Source: Bacillus sp. 165
GTDB lineage: Bacteria; Bacillota; Bacilli; Bacillales; Bacillaceae_G
Direction of reading: 5' to 3'
Assembly (NCBI RefSeq): GCF_017742235.1
Contig: NZ_JAGHKQ010000003.1
Coordinates: forward strand, 1-64,000
DNA: 64,000 bases
The position numbers were made by a program, and so were the translations under genes. Positions 17,891 to 26,483 of this stretch are shown here, piece by piece (position 1 is the stretch's first letter; the number at the start of each line of letters is the position of its first letter). A model generated the notes under the pieces. That model saw nothing but the letters and a program-made list of their open reading frames with translations. It did not search any database and had not been told where the DNA came from.

Positions 17891-18150
17891 CGCTTTCGAA
17901 ACATATTGAACTTATTCTTATACTTATTTATAATTTCTTTTCCTAAAATTAAACCGCCGAGCCAAATCGAAATTTCACCTAAAATTACGAGAGAGGCTGA
18001 TATAGTAACCTTTGTTGCAGTGGAAACGGGTAAAAATGGAACAAGCAGCAAGCCGCCGTAGAAAACAAACGAAAGAATCACAAGAATTCCGCCTGCTTTA
18101 AACAAGAACCGCTTGTGTTGCTTTTGCTCCGCTTTTTCATGATTTTCCAT
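17875..18150 (-). CDS. Small membrane protein, transporter-suffix-domain type
   Basis: 91 residues with two hydrophobic helices (about 20-40 and 47-68: VILSFVFYGGLLLVPFLP and ISASLVILGEISIWLGGL), charged N terminus and basic C terminus (FRKRKKG). The arrangement matches short proteins annotated as transporter suffix domain. The function is unknown. The ATG is preceded by GGGAGAGGATATA on its strand. Confidence 0.75.
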   Translation of the reverse strand: MENHEKAEQKQHKRFLFKAGGILVILSFVFYGGLLLVPFLPVSTATKVTISASLVILGEISIWLGGLILGKEIINKYKNKFNMFRKRKKGM

Positions 18151-18397
18151 TATATCCTCTCCCTATATATGAATCTATAGTATTATAACAGCTTTTACAG
18201 CTGGAGAGGAAAGAAAATCAATAGATCTAAGAAAGTATATGAATGACAAGAATGGAATAATAGCAAGATAAATGTATGTTCAGCCTATAAATAGAAATAA
18301 TTTCATTAAGGAACTGATAAGCTATCTGTGTATTACGTGAAGAAACTATTATTAAATAGAAGAAAATCGGTTCTCGGACAATTGTGGTTTTATGTGA

Positions 18398-18694
18398 AAT
18401 GCCAAAATTAACATAGTGGATAGTTTAATGGGTAGCGGTAAAACTAGTTGGGCTATCCAGCACATGGAGGAAGCACTAGCCAGTAAGAAGTTTATTTATA
18501 TTACTCCATTCAAAAGTGAAGTGGAACGAGTACTTAATGCTTGTGCAAATAGGAGATTCGTACACCCTGAGAATAATAAGGGGATTAACAAGCCAGAGGA
18601 TATTAAATGATTGATTGTTAAAGGTGGGGATATTACAATATATATTCCGTCAGAAAGAATGAGAGGATTGTTAAAAAGTTATCTTAATAACTAG
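18398..18694 (+). pseudogene. Phage-type P-loop ATPase/helicase fragment
   Basis: An open stretch reads AKINIVDSLMGSGKTSWAIQ, a Walker A loop of phage superfamily 2 helicases, followed by KKFIYITPFKSEVERV. It has no plausible start or ribosome binding site. An in-frame TGA at 18608 separates it from a second piece (GGDITIYIPSERMRGLLKSY) that ends at 18694. I read it as the stump of a much longer gene after internal deletion. The region around is AT-rich and lacks host-like genes. Confidence 0.6.
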
Positions 18695-19036
18695 AATAAA
18701 CAACTAAAATAAAATTGGTAAAATATTACTAATCAAAAAAGAATATACAAACGCTGAAGCCCTTGATACGACTGGGGTTCTGAAGAGTTTCCTTATAAGA
18801 GAAGTTAGAAAAAGAATAAAGGATATGTAGTTAAAGGTTTTAGAGAAGAAATATTTCTGCTTATATTTAGGTAAATGGGAAGAGGTACAAGCGATAGCGT
18901 CAGCACCTTGTAGCATTACCTATAACATTAATAGTAACATCTCAAGTGCTTACGCTAACGCTTGCACTTTTGATAGTTACTTAAGTATACTCAGAAATAT
19001 TTTCTCTATAAAAGATTTAAATCAATAAAACCAATA
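18695..19036. other. Phage-relic intergenic region
   Basis: A short open stretch at about 18714-18830 (TNAEALDTTGVLKSFLIREV) lacks a start and may be another phage stump. At 18882-18970 are imperfect GCGATAGCGTCAGC / GCTTACGCTAACGC complementary pieces. No intact gene seen. Confidence 0.4.
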
Positions 19037-19189
19037 TTATTCCTCTGTCCTTAAACCAACTACACAAGAGATAATTCCTAAAATTAATAAAATACCTGAG
19101 AATAATTGGTTTTCTGAAGCAATACCACTTAAAATTACTGCAATCCCCATCAACATTTGCTTAATGCCTTTAATTCCCTTAATCTCCAT
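19037..19189 (-). CDS. Small hydrophobic protein, unknown
   Basis: 50 residues, ATG at 19189 preceded on its strand by TAAAAGGAGTGTAGATTTG. The basic N terminus (MEIKGIKGIKQ) is followed by two hydrophobic stretches (MLMGIAVILSGIAS and FSGILLILGIISCVVGL) and an acidic end. The good ribosome binding site and clean membrane pattern argue that it is real, although it is very short. It lies within a phage-relic stretch and may be a phage-derived membrane protein. Confidence 0.6.
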   Translation of the reverse strand: MEIKGIKGIKQMLMGIAVILSGIASENQLFSGILLILGIISCVVGLRTEE

Positions 19190-19355
19190 CAAATCTACAC
19201 TCCTTTTACTTAAATTATAACTGATGTTAGGTAGCCATGACAGTATTTAATGATAGATAACTGTATAAATGAGTATATACATCCCTTGTACGCCTCCCTT
19301 AAAGGCTGGTGGATAATCTTTTTTTACTAAAGAGATACAGAGGATAAATATTTTA

Positions 19356-19490
19356 ATGGTAAGTGCTGGACTAACATTAACACAAGTAACAGTTGATGAA
19401 GAAACTGGAATTGTAGTCGCTTTGTCAGAAACACTCAGAGAAATGATAATCGCTTTTTATTGGGAAGTGATACATGACAAAAGAGGATAA
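19356..19490 (+). CDS. Short ORF, unknown
   Basis: 44 residues: begins MVSAGLTLTQVTVDEETG and ends in FYWEVIHDKRG. AGAGGATAA lies upstream of ATG, a modest ribosome binding site. It may be a tiny phage-derived gene or a remnant. No family recognised. Confidence 0.35.
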   Translation: MVSAGLTLTQVTVDEETGIVVALSETLREMIIAFYWEVIHDKRG

Positions 19491-19670
19491 TACATAGGAG
19501 AGGAAAAGAAACTACATATAATAATAGAAGTATTTAATGCGTTTTGTTGTAATAGTTGGATAAATCATGTAAAATAGACATGGTAAAATATCGTGAAATC
19601 GTAAACCAGCGGTTTATGATGGGAATGAAGAAGGGGTACTGAAACCCTTGAGAGTTGGAGGAACAAGACA

Positions 19671-21290
19671 TTGATTCAAGTCAGTAATGTAAGTTTGCGT
19701 TATGGTGATCGTAAACTGTTTGAAGATGTAAATATTAAATTTACCCCTGGTAATTGCTATGGATTAATTGGGGCAAATGGCGCTGGAAAATCGACGTTTT
19801 TAAAAATTTTATCGGGTGAAATTGAAGCGAATACCGGAGATATAATTATTACACCGGGAGAACGCTTGGCGGTATTAAAGCAGGATCACTTTGCATATGA
19901 AGAAGTTGAAGTGCTGACTACAGTGATTATGGGACATGCTCGTCTATATGAAGTAATGCAAGAAAAAAATGCGATTTATATGAAAGAAGATTTCAGTGAT
20001 GAAGACGGCATGCGCGCAGCTGAGCTTGAAGGAGAGTTTGCGGAGATGAACGGCTGGGAAGCAGATTCAGAAGCGGCAATCCTTTTAAAAGGACTTGGCA
20101 TAGGAGAAGATCTTCATTACAAAAAAATGGCTGAGCTGACAGGCGGAGAAAAGGTAAAGGTTTTGTTAGCACAAGCTCTTTTTGGTAAACCGGATATCTT
20201 ACTTCTAGACGAGCCGACGAACCATTTGGACATTAAAGCTATTTCTTGGCTGGAAAACTTTTTAATGAACTTTGAAAATACTGTAATCGTAGTATCGCAT
20301 GACCGTCACTTCTTGAATAAAGTATGTACGCATATGGCTGATTTGGACTTCGGACGCATTCAAATTTATGTAGGTAACTATGATTTCTGGTATGAGTCCA
20401 GCCAATTGGCACTTAAGTTGACATCAGATGCTAATAAGAAAAAAGAAGAAAAAATTAAAGAGCTGCAAAACTTTATTGCGCGTTTTAGCTCTAATGCTTC
20501 TAAAGCAAAGCAAGCGACTTCCCGTAAAAAGCTGCTCGATAAAATTACGCTTGACGACATCAAACCATCTTCTAGACGCTACCCGTTTGTAGGATTCACA
20601 CCAAACCGCGAAGTTGGGAATGACCTATTGACTGTGGAAGGCTTAACAAAAACAATTGATGGCGAAAAAGTACTGGATAATGTGAGCTTCACTATTAATA
20701 AAGGTGATAAAATTGCCTTTATAGGACGTAATGAAATTGCCCATACTACGTTATTCAAAATTTTAATGGGAGAAATGGAAGCAGACAGCGGTTCATTTAA
20801 ATGGGGTGTTACTACTTCCCAAGCATATTTCCCAAGAGATAACTCTAAGTACTTTGAAAATAGTGATTTGACACTAGTAGAGTGGCTTCGCCAATTTTCA
20901 CCTGAGGACGAGTCAGAAAGCTTCCTTCGCGGATTTTTAGGAAGAATGCTGTTCTCTGGAGAAGAAGTGCTTAAAAAGGCAAGTGTTTTATCAGGAGGAG
21001 AAAAGGTTCGCTGTATGCTGTCAAAAATGATGCTAAGCGGAGCGAATGTGCTGTTGTTTGATGATCCTACTAACCACTTGGATCTAGAATCCATCACTGC
21101 CTTAAACAATGGGGTAATCAGCTTCAAAGGCACGATGTTATTCACGTCTCATGACCACCAGTTCGTGCAAACAATCGCGAATCGAGTAATTGAGATTACG
21201 CCAAACGGTGTAGTGGATAAACAAACAACTTATGATGAATATTTAGAAAATGACGAATTACAGAAGCAAGTAGATAAAATGTATATGTAG
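19671..21290 (+). CDS. ABC-F family ATPase (YkpA/YbiT type)
   Basis: 539 residues with two ABC domains and no membrane part. Domain 1: Walker A GANGAGKST, signature LTGGEKVKVLLAQAL, Walker B ILLLDEPTNHLD. A charged linker follows (KKKEEKIKELQNFIARFSSNASKAKQ split over about 245-275). Domain 2: the Walker A-like loop is GRNEIAHTT, which lacks the canonical GxGKT; then SGGEKVRCML and LFDDPTNHLD. ABC-F proteins act on the ribosome rather than in transport. TTG start with GTTGGAGGAA upstream. The degenerate second Walker A is also seen in YkpA-like proteins and need not mean loss of function. Confidence 0.88.
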   Translation: MIQVSNVSLRYGDRKLFEDVNIKFTPGNCYGLIGANGAGKSTFLKILSGEIEANTGDIIITPGERLAVLKQDHFAYEEVEVLTTVIMGHARLYEVMQEKNAIYMKEDFSDEDGMRAAELEGEFAEMNGWEADSEAAILLKGLGIGEDLHYKKMAELTGGEKVKVLLAQALFGKPDILLLDEPTNHLDIKAISWLENFLMNFENTVIVVSHDRHFLNKVCTHMADLDFGRIQIYVGNYDFWYESSQLALKLTSDANKKKEEKIKELQNFIARFSSNASKAKQATSRKKLLDKITLDDIKPSSRRYPFVGFTPNREVGNDLLTVEGLTKTIDGEKVLDNVSFTINKGDKIAFIGRNEIAHTTLFKILMGEMEADSGSFKWGVTTSQAYFPRDNSKYFENSDLTLVEWLRQFSPEDESESFLRGFLGRMLFSGEEVLKKASVLSGGEKVRCMLSKMMLSGANVLLFDDPTNHLDLESITALNNGVISFKGTMLFTSHDHQFVQTIANRVIEITPNGVVDKQTTYDEYLENDELQKQVDKMYM

Positions 21291-21316
21291 AAAAGCAGAG
21301 AATTCTCTGCTTTTTT
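21291..21316 (+). terminator. Terminator after ABC-F gene
   Basis: AAAAGCAGAG AATT CTCTGCTTTT hairpin followed by TT. Confidence 0.85.
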
Positions 21317-21436
21317 CTTGTTTTATCATGAAATTTCGTTTCATCTAACTTATTAGTGTCGAAATATAAGGTATTTACACGAAAAATTACCCCAGTTACC
21401 TACTTGTATAATAGTCTAAAATAATTTAATATTTAA

Positions 21437-21451
21437 AATATTCTAAAAACT
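21437..21451. promoter_or_regulatory. Weak CodY-like box upstream of the second LivJ-type gene
   Basis: AATATTCTAAAAACT has three mismatches to the CodY consensus. It closely resembles the secondary site before the first livJ gene (12294), which suggests shared ancestry of the promoters. Confidence 0.35.
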
Positions 21452-21475
21452 ATTTTTGTACAAGGGGTGGAAGCA

Positions 21476-22666
21476 GTGGGGAAAAAGAAAGGATTATCTC
21501 TCTTATTAACAGGAGTATTAGCAGCGAGTCTTCTAGGAGGCTGCGGAGCAAAGGAGCAAACGACAGCAACTGAAAGCGGGGGTAAAGTAATTAAGATTGT
21601 TTCTCAGTCGCCATTATCCGGAGGATCTGCATCCTTTGGTGAATCTGTAAAACTAGGAACACAATTAGCAGTAGAAAAGCAAAAGGCGGAATTTAAAAAG
21701 CTTGGCTTTGATTTGCAGTTTGTTCCATATGATGATCAAGGAGATGCCAAAAAAGGTGTGGCTAATGCGCAAGTAATCGGTGCTGATAAAGCAGTGTTGG
21801 GAGTTGTTGGACACTTAATGTCTGGTGTATCTATTGCGGCATCAGAAACGTATGAAAAATACAACTTAATTATGGTGTCTCCATCAAGTACTGCAGTAGA
21901 TTTAACAGAGCGCGGCTTGAAATCAGTAGCTCGTCTCGTAGCTCGCGATGATTTGCAAGGTCCTTCTGCAGCGAAATATGCAGTCGAAGACTTAAAGGCA
22001 AAGAAAATTTTCATTATTCAAGATAAAACAGCATACGGAACAGGACTAGCTGATGCATTCAAAAAAGGTGCAGAAGCTGAAGGTGCTCAAGTGGTTGGAT
22101 ATGAGGGAATCACAGTTGGAGAGAAAGATTTTAACGGTGTATTGAACCAAGTATTATCTAAAAAACCAGATTTAATTTACTTTGGCGGTCTGTATGCAGA
22201 AGGCGGTATTCTTGTTAAGCAAGCTCGCGAAAAAGGAATTAAAATTCCAATTATGGGCGGCGACGGCATTGATTCACCGACAATGGCCGATGTTGCAAAA
22301 GACAAATTAAAAGATACATATTATACAACTGTTGCAACAGCTCCTTCTTCTACTGAGAATGGAAAGAAATTTGCAGCGGATTACAAGAAGAAGTTTGGAA
22401 AAGAAGTGGAAGCATTTTCTGCATACAGCTATGATTCTGCAAATGTAATTTTACAAGGAATCAAAGATGCAATCGAAAAGAACGGCGGTAAATATCCATC
22501 TCGTGAACAAGTACAAAGCGCAGTTCGCGGCATTCAGGATTATAACGGTGTCATTACGAAAGTGAGCTTTGATGATAAAGGCGACAACAAATATGCAAAG
22601 GTATATATCTACAAGTTTGAAGGTGGAAAATATCCAGGCAGACAAGAAGGAGAAGTAGGCAAATAA
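21476..22666 (+). CDS. Second branched-chain amino acid binding lipoprotein (LivJ paralog)
   Basis: About 396 residues; lipobox LLGGC. It follows the product of the 12331 gene almost block by block (KIVSQSPLSGGSASFGES, VPYDDQGDAKKGVANAQ, IMGGDGIDSPTM, YPGRQEGEVGK end), so the two are paralogs from a duplication. No permease or ATPase genes adjoin it; it probably feeds the LivHMGF complex with a different specificity or under other conditions. I chose GTG 21476, spaced 8 nt from AAGGGG, over GTG 21467, which overlaps that site. Confidence 0.88.
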   Translation: MGKKKGLSLLLTGVLAASLLGGCGAKEQTTATESGGKVIKIVSQSPLSGGSASFGESVKLGTQLAVEKQKAEFKKLGFDLQFVPYDDQGDAKKGVANAQVIGADKAVLGVVGHLMSGVSIAASETYEKYNLIMVSPSSTAVDLTERGLKSVARLVARDDLQGPSAAKYAVEDLKAKKIFIIQDKTAYGTGLADAFKKGAEAEGAQVVGYEGITVGEKDFNGVLNQVLSKKPDLIYFGGLYAEGGILVKQAREKGIKIPIMGGDGIDSPTMADVAKDKLKDTYYTTVATAPSSTENGKKFAADYKKKFGKEVEAFSAYSYDSANVILQGIKDAIEKNGGKYPSREQVQSAVRGIQDYNGVITKVSFDDKGDNKYAKVYIYKFEGGKYPGRQEGEVGK

Positions 22667-22673
22667 AAACACG

Positions 22674-22704
22674 GCGGATCGTTTACGATCCGCTTCTTTT
22701 TTTG
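22674..22704 (+). terminator. Terminator after second livJ-type gene
   Basis: GCGGATCG TTTA CGATCCGC hairpin, then TTCTTTTTTT. Confidence 0.9.
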
Positions 22705-22790
22705 GTTTTATTACACATTTTTTATTCATAAATCATCACATACCTGGAAAAAATAACAATGGGTAATCCATGAGAGAGGAGGGAATAAAT

Positions 22791-22940
22791 ATGAATAGCG
22801 AACAACGCAACTTAATTTTATTTGAATTGGATAAAGCAAGGCGGGACTATGAATATATGCATGATGATACAAGATTTTATGATGGGAAAATAGTAGCACT
22901 CGAAGAAGTTTGCCGTATTTTACATATAAAAAATGAATAG
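22791..22940 (+). CDS. Small acidic/aromatic protein, unknown
   Basis: 49 residues: MNSEQRNLILFELDKARRDY then EYMHDDTRFYDGKIVALEEV. An excellent AGAGAGGAGGGAATAA site precedes ATG and a hairpin terminator follows, so it has its own small transcription unit. It looks like a short helical cytosolic protein. No family recognised. Confidence 0.75.
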   Translation: MNSEQRNLILFELDKARRDYEYMHDDTRFYDGKIVALEEVCRILHIKNE

Positions 22941-22950
22941 TTTTATGAGC

Positions 22951-22992
22951 GAAGCATACAATTCTATGGGATGAGCTGTATGCTTTTTATTT
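22951..22992 (+). terminator. Terminator after small gene
   Basis: AAGCATACA / TGTATGCTT stem with TTTTATTTTG tail. Confidence 0.75.
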
Positions 22993-23205
22993 TGTGAATT
23001 ATTACAAAAATATTATAAAAATTAAAATTATTAAATATTTTTTTAAAAATATTAAAATTTGATATTTACAAATCTGAATTTTTTAGTAGAATATAAATTA
23101 AGTAATAGAAATTTTCTGATAATTCTAGTCAAGATTCAGCATAGAATTACAAGGAAATTTCTATTGCAAAAGGTCAAAGATACATATTTTAAGGAGGCAA
23201 TTAAG

Positions 23206-24885
23206 ATGAAGAAAAAACTGTCCGCTGTCGTAGCACCAGTCCTAGTAATGAGCTTAGCTTTAACTGCATGCTCCGGCGAAAAAGAAGAAACTACTGCAAA
23301 GCCGGAGAAAAAGCAAGAAGGATCTAAATATGCTAGCAAACAAGTATTAAATTTACTTGAGGGCTCTGAAATTCCTTCTATGGATTCTACTCTTGCAACT
23401 GATGCTGTTTCTTTCAACGTAATGAACAACGTAATGGAAGGTTTATATCGTCTTGATAAGGATAACAAACCAACTCCTGGTGTTGCTGAGTCTGTTGATG
23501 TAAGCGAAGACGGCAAAACGTACACATTCCACTTACGCGATGCAAAGTGGTCTAACGGTGACGCTGTTACTGCAAATGACTTTGTATTTTCTTGGAGACG
23601 TGCTGTAGATCCAGCAACTGCTGCTGAGTATGCTTACATCATGTTCGACGTGAAAAACGCACAAAAAATTAATAACAAAGAAGTTCCAGTTGAGCAATTA
23701 GGCGTAAAAGCTATTGACGATAAAACATTAGAAGTACAGCTTGAAACTGCTGTTCCATATTTCATGGAGCTAACTTCATTCGCAACTTACTATCCGTTAA
23801 ACGAGAAGTTCGTGAAAGAGCAAGGCGAAAAGTATGGTCTTGAAGCAAGCACAACTCTTTACAACGGACCGTTCGTATTAAGCGATTGGAAACACGAGCA
23901 AAGCTTCCAATTACAGAAAAACGCAAACTACTGGGATAACGGAGTTGTAAAACTTGAAGAAATCAACTTCAATATCGTAAAAGATGTTGCAACAGGCGTT
24001 AACCTATATGAAACACAAGAAGTTGACCGCACTGGTTTATCTGCTGAATTCGTAGATAAATATAAATCTGACAGCAACTTCAAAACATCTAAAGACAGCG
24101 CTGTTTACTTCTTGCGCTTAAACGAAAAGAAAGGCGGCAAGGACACTCCACTTGCTAACGTAAACCTTCGTAAAGCAGTTAGCATGGCGTTTGATAAAGA
24201 GGCGCTAGTAAGCGTAATCTTAAACAACGGCTCTAGTGCTGCAAACTACTTAGTACCAAGAGATTTCGTTAAAGGTCCAGACGGTAAAGACTACCGTGAC
24301 AGCAACGGCGAAATGAATGCGTACAACGTAGACAAGGCGAAAAAAGCTTGGGAAGATGCTAAGAAAGAGCTTGGCACTGACAAAGTAACTCTTGAACTAT
24401 TAAACTATGACAGTGAGAGCGCGAAGAAAATCGGTGAGTACTTAAAAGCACAGATCGAAAAGAACCTAGAAGGTGTAACTGTTAACATTAAGCAACAACC
24501 ATTCGCTCAAAAGCTTGATTTAGAATCTAAAGGCGACTATGACTTCTCCTTCGCTGGATGGGGTCCTGACTATCCAGATCCAATGACATTCATCGATATG
24601 TTTGTTACTGGCGGCGCTCATAACCAAATGGGATACTCTAACCCTAAATTTGATGAGCTAGTAGAAAAAGCAAAAGGCGAGTTAACTACAGATAAAGCAG
24701 CTCGTTGGAACGCGTTACTACAAGCTGAGAAAATCTTGTTTGACGATGCAGCAATCGCACCTTTATATCAAAAAGGCGGAGCTTACCTAGAGCGTCCTTA
24801 CGTAAAAGATGTTTTCGATCACCAATTCGGCGGCGACTTCTCTTACAAGTGGGCTTACATCTCTTCAGAGAAAGAATCCAAGTAA
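23206..24885 (+). CDS. oppA: Peptide ABC transporter substrate-binding lipoprotein (OppA-type)
   Basis: 559 residues. A lipoprotein signal with lipobox LTAC lies at about residues 16-20. The SBP family 5 fold shows GLYRLDKDNKPTPGVAES, TYTFHLRDAKWSNGDAVTANDF (split) and FAGWGPDYPDPMTFIDMF. It should bind oligopeptides for an Opp-type importer whose membrane genes are not in the window. A textbook AAGGAGG site fixes ATG 23206 over a longer frame to 23059. Codon choice differs from neighbours (many GCT, CTT and GTA codons), suggesting high expression. Confidence 0.9.
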   Translation: MKKKLSAVVAPVLVMSLALTACSGEKEETTAKPEKKQEGSKYASKQVLNLLEGSEIPSMDSTLATDAVSFNVMNNVMEGLYRLDKDNKPTPGVAESVDVSEDGKTYTFHLRDAKWSNGDAVTANDFVFSWRRAVDPATAAEYAYIMFDVKNAQKINNKEVPVEQLGVKAIDDKTLEVQLETAVPYFMELTSFATYYPLNEKFVKEQGEKYGLEASTTLYNGPFVLSDWKHEQSFQLQKNANYWDNGVVKLEEINFNIVKDVATGVNLYETQEVDRTGLSAEFVDKYKSDSNFKTSKDSAVYFLRLNEKKGGKDTPLANVNLRKAVSMAFDKEALVSVILNNGSSAANYLVPRDFVKGPDGKDYRDSNGEMNAYNVDKAKKAWEDAKKELGTDKVTLELLNYDSESAKKIGEYLKAQIEKNLEGVTVNIKQQPFAQKLDLESKGDYDFSFAGWGPDYPDPMTFIDMFVTGGAHNQMGYSNPKFDELVEKAKGELTTDKAARWNALLQAEKILFDDAAIAPLYQKGGAYLERPYVKDVFDHQFGGDFSYKWAYISSEKESK

Positions 24886-24890
24886 TAATA

Positions 24891-24925
24891 AAAGGGACAT
24901 ATACAAATGTATATGTCTCTTTTTT
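24891..24925 (+). terminator. Terminator after oppA
   Basis: AGGGACATATACA / TATATGTCTCTT stem, loop AATG, then TTTT. Confidence 0.85.
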
Positions 24926-24992
24926 ATGTTCACGAACCATTTGCATAGTGAATACTAATGAAGCATACCGATTACGTTTACAGGAGAATAAG

Positions 24993-25718
24993 ATGAAGGC
25001 TTACACATATTTGGACTTTATTGCTTTATTAGGAGTAGGAAGTGCTCACCCTGGAGGATTCTCAGTTACTAAAAATATATTACGAAATATTGGCATCTCG
25101 AAGAATACAAAAGTACTAGATGCAGGCTGCGGAACAGGAAAAACAGCAGCTTACATTGCACAAACATACGGCTGCTTTGTAACGGCTATCGATAATCATC
25201 CTGTTATGCTGGAAAAAGCAAATAAAAGATTTCAACGGTTGAATATTCCAATCAAGCTCATACAGGCAAACATAGAAAAACTTCCTTTTTCACATAACTG
25301 CTTTGACTTAATCTTATCGGAATCTGTTACCGCATTCACAAATATACCAAGCACGATACAAGAATATAGCCGCACTTTAAAAGAAAAAGGAATCGTCATC
25401 GCAATTGAAATGACAGCAGAACGACCGCTTGCTACAGAAGAAAAAAGCGAAATTCACTCCCTGTACAAAAATACACAATTACTAACAGAACAAGAATGGA
25501 TCAAGTTGTGGAACGAAAACGGCTTTTCATCAGTCAGAGTGATTGGGGGAGGCACGATTGCCTCGTCCCTGCAGCAGCTTCCTGATGAACCGGAATTTGA
25601 TATATCCCCTGATTGGAATGACGAGATGTACCAGCTTTGGTCCGAGCATGAATATATTATGCAAAAATATGGCCATGTACTTGGTCATCGCATTTTTCTA
25701 TGTACAAAAGCCAACTGA
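24993..25718 (+). CDS. Class I SAM-dependent methyltransferase
   Basis: 241 residues. Motif I VLDAGCGTGKTAAYIA (about 37-52) binds SAM. FVTAIDNHPVMLEKA is motif II, and FDLILSESVTAFTN and LKEKGIVIAIEMTA are later Rossmann strands. Substrate unknown; small-molecule or quinone-like methylation are both possible. AGGAGAATAAG precedes ATG 24993. A terminator overlaps the stop codon. Confidence 0.85.
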   Translation: MKAYTYLDFIALLGVGSAHPGGFSVTKNILRNIGISKNTKVLDAGCGTGKTAAYIAQTYGCFVTAIDNHPVMLEKANKRFQRLNIPIKLIQANIEKLPFSHNCFDLILSESVTAFTNIPSTIQEYSRTLKEKGIVIAIEMTAERPLATEEKSEIHSLYKNTQLLTEQEWIKLWNENGFSSVRVIGGGTIASSLQQLPDEPEFDISPDWNDEMYQLWSEHEYIMQKYGHVLGHRIFLCTKAN

Positions 25719-25738
25719 ACTTCAGTTGGCTTTTGATT
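25710..25738 (+). terminator. Terminator overlapping the methyltransferase stop
   Basis: AAAGCCAACTGAA / TTCAGTTGGCTTTT palindrome. Confidence 0.85.
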
Positions 25739-25761
25739 GAAAGATAAGAAAGTATAAAGTT

Positions 25762-25885
25762 TTGGCGGAACCCTTTAGCTCTCGTGGTCTCCTCCTGTCT
25801 TCAGAATAACTCTCCCCCGATAAAGGAAACAAGCGCCTTTACCGATGAGGAACATTCTGCCTAGGGAGCAAGACGGACCATGTAC
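25762..25885 (-). ncRNA. Candidate structured RNA, unknown class
   Basis: Three nested helices can form: GTCTT (25797) with AAGAC (25870), CAGAAT (25802) with ATTCTG (25854), and a 9-bp innermost helix 25818-25826 with 25836-25844. On the minus strand the innermost helix is fully paired with one G-U; on the plus strand the same position is an A-C mismatch, so minus is favoured. The stretch is more GC-rich than its flanks and contains no gene. It sits just past the 3' end of the 25899 gene on that strand. I do not recognise an RNA family. Confidence 0.4.
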
Positions 25886-25898
25886 GCTTTTCGTTATA

Positions 25899-26207
25899 TT
25901 AAAAGAAAAACAATGCAGCTAATGCAATACCGAAAATAAACCCAAAGCCAAATCCAATGGCAGGACCGTAGTAATAGTCGTACGGCCCATACGGACCGTA
26001 ATCACGTTCATAATCATCATCGTATCTGTATCCGCCGTAGTGAAACCCTCCGCTCATTCGGCTTTTTTTTCGTAACGGACGGAACATTACAGAATCATCT
26101 GTGACTCCTACGATTTTTCCAAAGTGTACCTTTCCGGAACGATCCTCAATTCTTACAACACGTCCATGATATCTGCAGCATACATCATACAGTTCATGTC
26201 TTGACAT
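25899..26207 (-). CDS. Gly/Tyr-rich small protein with C-terminal hydrophobic segment (coat-like)
   Basis: 102 residues from ATG 26207, preceded by GGAGGGAGGGAAAGCG on its strand; this site decides against a longer frame to 26324. The N-terminal half resembles a small RNA-binding-like beta domain (HGRVVRIEDRSGKVHFGKIV). The middle is rich in Gly, Tyr and Asp (YRYDDDYERDYGPYGPYDYY). The end is hydrophobic (FGFGFIFGIALAALFFF). The Tyr/Gly composition recalls spore coat or surface proteins, but the function is unknown. Confidence 0.7.
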   Translation of the reverse strand: MSRHELYDVCCRYHGRVVRIEDRSGKVHFGKIVGVTDDSVMFRPLRKKSRMSGGFHYGGYRYDDDYERDYGPYGPYDYYYGPAIGFGFGFIFGIALAALFFF

Positions 26208-26378
26208 CGCTTTCCCTCCCTCCATACAAGCTCTTACTACTATATTCCTCTCGAAAGAATTTGCTTGTGTGCATGTCTCATATATTAATAGAAGGAAACC
26301 GATATTTCTTGAGATTTTTCTCATGATTTTATATGAAGTAGAATATGGTAGAGTAAAGAGATTTAGGAGGTGCAGGAG

Positions 26379-26483
26379 TTGATAGGAGATATTTCAAGCG
26401 TGATACACTATCACATTTATTATAAGATTACGGATTATAATGGGGAAAAGGATACGAAAAATAAGAAAGCTAGAGAAGTATGA
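26379..26483 (+). CDS. 34-residue leader ORF coupled to the next membrane protein
   Basis: TTG start with AGGAGGTGCAGGAG directly upstream; reads MIGDISSVIHYHIYYKITDY and ends in a Lys/Arg-rich tail. Its stop TGA overlaps the ATG of the next gene (ATGA). The downstream gene has no separate ribosome binding site of similar strength, so translation of this short frame may drive it. It could be a leader peptide or a coupling device. Confidence 0.5.
   Translation: MIGDISSVIHYHIYYKITDYNGEKDTKNKKAREV

Noticed and set aside
19640-19654. TGAAACCCTTGAGAG before the ABC-F gene, identical to part of a CRISPR leader
   Set aside because: No second leader element, no repeat and no promoter in the right place; a 15-nt chance match in AT-rich DNA is likely.
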